DNA of 36,232 nucleotides from Thermoproteota archaeon. GTDB taxonomy: Archaea > Thermoproteota > Thermoprotei_A > Sulfolobales > Ignisphaeraceae. The stretch spans positions 1 to 36,232 of the forward strand of contig JAUQPB010000003.1 of assembly GCA_030550585.1 (NCBI GenBank). Reading direction: 5' to 3'. The notes below the pieces were generated by a model. The model did no database searches. It was given only the letters and a program-made list of their open reading frames with translations, and was not told the origin of the DNA. How positions within the stretch are numbered: the first letter of the stretch is position 1; each line of letters opens with the position of its first letter. Made by a program: the position numbers and the translations under genes. Below are positions 33,118 through 36,232 of this stretch, piece by piece.

Positions 33118-33418
33118 CCAAACCACAGTCCACCAAAGACCAAACCCACTACAAAATCATTCTAAGCTCTTTAAAACACCTTTACACACACCAATCAACT
33201 CTTTCTTGGTGTTTCAGTCTATTCTTAGTCGTCGGAACAAAAACATTCAATTCTTTTCATCCAACCATCGGAACAACTACATAAAGTCAACTCCTTTTCA
33301 TCGGAACACACATCGCATATACAATCGATGAGTCTATGGACTTTCTGATTAGAGTCAAAAAGCTTTTTAAGCGGGGCGGGAAAAGGTTTTTATAGAAAGT
33401 ATATAGGTGTGAATGCAA
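33118..33418 (+). promoter_or_regulatory. CRISPR leader with short internal repeats
   Basis: This gene-free stretch lies between the glycosyltransferase and the first repeat. It has three copies of TCGGAACA (33232, 33268, 33301; 36 and 33 nt apart), interspersed with similar T/C-rich blocks (TCAATTCTTTTCATC and TCAACTCCTTTTCATC). A perfect palindrome AAAAAGCTTTTT is at 33357-33368, overlapping a TATA-like CTTTTTAAG (33363-33371) that would start transcription about 25 nt before the array. TTTTTATAG (33386-33394) and GTATATAGG are alternatives. The repeat's 3' end (AGAAAG) matches the tag end of crenarchaeal repeats, supporting plus-strand transcription from this side. Confidence 0.65.
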
Positions 33419-36232
33419 GAAACTCCCATAAGGGAGTAGAAAGGAGGCTCTCTATCTTCACCCCATCAAAAGTCCATTTGGGTTAAATCCGGAAACTCCC
33501 ATAAGGGAGTAGAAAGTGCGTATCTGTATCTTCTTCCAATAGTGTTGAGAAGATCTTCAAGTGTATACGTGAAACTCCCATAAGGGAGTAGAAAGCTATA
33601 CAGAGCGAAACACAGAGCAACAAAACAGTGTATAAGGGAAACTCCCATAAGGGAGTAGAAAGTAAACCTATGCTTATACGGAAGCAAAAGAAAAGAACCA
33701 TCCTCAAGAAACTCCCATAAGGGAGTAGAAAGCTAGAATGACCTTCGATATATTCCCCTTGACCTTGCCATATCTCTTGAAACTCCCATAAGGGAGTAGA
33801 AAGTTCTCTGTTAGTTTAACAATCATTGCTTTCTCCTCCGGATTGGGTGAAACTCCCATAAGGGAGTAGAAAGATTTTTAACGTATCCATAAAAATTTTG
33901 CAATGCTATTAACATTGCTCGAAACTCCCATAAGGGAGTAGAAAGCCTCACTACTACTTATCAGAAGAAGATTTTAGCTCAGGGTTCCTTAAGAAACTCC
34001 CATAAGGGAGTAGAAAGGCATTTAAGTGTGGTGTTGATATCCGTGGTGTAAACATAGATCCATGAAACTCCCATAAGGGAGTAGAAAGTATGAGTATATA
34101 TTTGTGGTTGGCTTTATCCATCCCAAGAAACTCCCATAAGGGAGTAGAAAGCTATTTCCAGATGCTAGGAAACCGGTGTAATTTATAAGCCTTGTCCATC
34201 CAGAAACTCCCATAAGGGAGTAGAAAGTCAGGTATTTATGGTATCTATCGTCTATTCCATGCATATGTAATATCAATGAAACTCCCATAAGGGAGTAGAA
34301 AGTCGATATCCATGACCAATGCATCCCCTATACGGTTGTCAATGAAACTCCCATAAGGGAGTAGAAAGTAGCTGAGTCTCGACAGTTTCTGGTCTAACCC
34401 TATGCCTAGAAACTCCCATAAGGGAGTAGAAAGGGAAATCCTTTACAACAGCCTTAATCGTTTCTATATTTGATTTGAAACTCCCATAAGGGAGTAGAAA
34501 GTTTTGATTGAGAATAACTTTGTTGTCTCTTTTTCTGATTAACTTGAATCTAGAAACTCCCATAAGGGAGTAGAAAGCGGTAAGCTTTTCGCAAGAATTT
34601 CTCAAGTGATTGAGAGAATGAAACTCCCATAAGGGAGTAGAAAGAACGGCAAAGCGGCTATAGAGCTACGAGTATCTACTGTTAATTTGAAACTCCCATA
34701 AGGGAGTAGAAAGATACCAAATGGTGTACATCCATATATCAACGATAGATACATTTGAAACTCCCATAAGGGAGTAGAAAGACGAAGGTTGTTCTCACTT
34801 GCTGGAAATTGATTGGTGCATTTGATGAAACTCCCATAAGGGAGTAGAAAGAAGTTTATTTTGGTGGGGGTGGTGGGAGTTATATGCTATCCATTTCTAG
34901 AAACTCCCATAAGGGAGTAGAAAGGCTGAACTTGGTTTGCCAACGATTATTAAGAAAATAGAAAGTGAGAAACTCCCATAAGGGAGTAGAAAGATATTTA
35001 AAACTTTCGTTTTTGTTTGGTTTTTGTTTTACTTTTTTGTGAAACTCCCATAAGGGAGTAGAAAGCTCTACCTCTACCACAACCTTAAACCTGAACTGTT
35101 TTCTCGTGGAAACTCCCATAAGGGAGTAGAAAGGCTAGCACATCAACAACAAAGTCTAGCATACTTACAAATATCAGAAACTCCCATAAGGGAGTAGAAA
35201 GTGTATGTTGATGAGCTATAACCAGGTGTAGCCCATACTTCCTAGCTTCACTCAAGAAACTCCCATAAGGGAGTAGAAAGAGGAACAACATTATTGTGAA
35301 GAGGTGGGGCACTAGATCTAGATTGAAACTCCCATAAGGGAGTAGAAAGCTCTCAGTAAATACCAATGGATAATGTATATCTGGATTTGTCTCAAGAAAC
35401 TCCCATAAGGGAGTAGAAAGCAGTACACAGTACAGTATCCGAACCAGCAGCCACAGCAAACAATGGACACGGAAACTCCCATAAGGGAGTAGAAAGGTGA
35501 ACACAACTATGGTCGTTGTTGATGTGTTGTAGTCTATCATTGCGAAACTCCCATAAGGGAGTAGAAAGGCGCAACATTCTCCAGAATGCTACTCCGCCTA
35601 CCCTAGCCTTCACCAAGAAACTCCCATAAGGGAGTAGAAAGTTATTATATCCAAACCTTATCGTTATTCTCCCCGCATTATCCCACAGCCACGAAACTCC
35701 CATAAGGGAGTAGAAAGTCAGACCGAGATCGTGGAAGAACTTGTGAACACCTGAATCGATTAAGAACTGAAACTCCCATAAGGGAGTAGAAAGACGAATA
35801 TGGGCATTCAGAGGTGTTCTTCGTTGATGCGGACAAGTACGGAAACTCCCATAAGGGAGTAGAAAGGACTATCCAGACGACTACAGCAGGTGGTGGGGCA
35901 GGAGACACGCCGAAACTCCCATAAGGGAGTAGAAAGTTCTTCACAGTATTTTGGAATCTTTTCAATTAAATTTGACATAGATTGAAACTCCCATAAGGGA
36001 GTAGAAAGGTCCAAGAATCCCTCCTCAGCCAATCTTCTGATTGCCCTTTCCATCGTATGAAACTCCCATAAGGGAGTAGAAAGAACTTATTTTAGCTTTT
36101 TCACAATGTCTTTTTCTATTGATACTATCAGACGAAACTCCCATAAGGGAGTAGAAAGTTTGATAATAAAGAAAATGAGGATGACGCAGCACAGAACAAG
36201 GAGCTATGAAACTCCCATAAGGGAGTAGAAAG
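33419..36232 (+). CRISPR. CRISPR array: 40 repeats of 25 nt and 39 spacers, continuing past the window
   Basis: The repeat begins GAA, contains the stem-loop ACTCCC-ATAA-GGGAGT and ends AGAAAG; I read all 40 copies as identical. Repeats start at 33419, 33492, 33571 and so on to 36208, with the last ending on the final base of the window. Spacers are 38-54 nt long (most 43-51), all different. The 6-bp stem suits processing by a Cas6-type enzyme; by analogy with crenarchaeal repeats this suggests a type I or III system, but no cas gene is in the window to confirm it. Most spacers read openly in at least one frame, as expected for pieces of virus or plasmid genes. The unbroken repeat identity fits the leader-proximal, recently active side. 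Confidence 0.98.

Noticed and set aside
32424-33284. A 286-codon plus-strand frame overlapping the glycosyltransferase gene
   Set aside because: It is another frame of a gene with clear membrane-protein motifs; its translation is a Thr/Asn/Ser/His-rich low-complexity string with no family features.
34925-34968. End of spacer 22 (ATAGAAAGTGA) resembling the repeat tail, considered as a degenerate repeat
   Set aside because: Only about seven bases match, the stem-loop is absent, and the interval has normal spacer length.
33466-36053. Minus-strand open frames across the CRISPR array with recurring FLLPYGSF, STPLWEF and FYSLMGVS segments
   Set aside because: These segments are the three-frame translations of the 25-nt repeat; the frames are by-products of a repeat lacking stop codons on that strand.

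Overview
The window reads as chromosomal DNA of a hyperthermophilic crenarchaeon. Evidence: AT-rich TATA elements (often with no 5' leader), GGTGA-type ribosome sites, frequent GTG/TTG starts, AGA/AGG/ATA-rich codon use, tRNA genes with encoded CCA, crenarchaeal protein families (single-domain KaiC ATPase, DUF104-type antitoxin, PF01637-type ATPase remnant, membrane-anchored subtilase) and a long CRISPR array with 25-nt repeats. A Desulfurococcales/Ignisphaera-like source is my guess; the sequence alone does not prove it.

Layout. 1-1113: two minus-strand genes for exported proteins of unknown function, the second running off the left edge. 1385-2495: a decayed minus-strand gene (one intact 208-codon piece, two in-frame TAG codons, at least one frameshift) lying just beyond the 3' end of a tRNA-Arg(CCU) gene. 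2733-3584: endonuclease IV-like TIM-barrel protein. 3869-10272: a complete Opp/Dpp-type ABC importer, with the binding protein on its own promoter and two permeases plus two ATPases in a second, tightly packed operon. 10411-12266: a small accessory pocket holding a wrecked archaeal AAA ATPase gene, a winged-helix regulator with a membrane protein, and an orphan DUF104-like antitoxin against the 3' end of tRNA-Gly(CCC).

12449-24112: mostly core genes: a DMT transporter, threonine dehydratase, a KaiC-like ATPase, two unknown cytoplasmic proteins, a 1206-residue surface protein with tandem PAKGFE-type repeats opposite a second exported protein, a small unknown protein, and an overlapping HAD phosphatase/Sua5 pair. 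24251-29060: membrane-anchored subtilisin-like protease, ITPase/XTPase, another DMT transporter, MarC-family protein. 29084-31355: a PadR-controlled DrrAB-type ABC exporter operon with a palindromic candidate operator. 31488-33117: VPS29-like metallophosphoesterase and a GlcNAc-1-P-transferase-like glycosyltransferase.

33118-36232: a CRISPR leader with short internal repeats, then an array of 40 identical repeats and 39 spacers that continues past the right edge. No cas gene is in the window. One spacer reads throughout as a piece of a conjugation/packaging-type ATPase, which points to the kind of element this host has met.

Genes act in clear sets: peptide/sugar uptake (4-10 kb), drug or lipid export under PadR (29-31 kb), cell-surface proteins (17-22 kb and 24-27 kb), t6A tRNA modification (22-23 kb), and CRISPR memory (33-36 kb). 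Several start codons below were moved inward from the longest possible ORF because promoter or ribosome-site positions favour the internal start.
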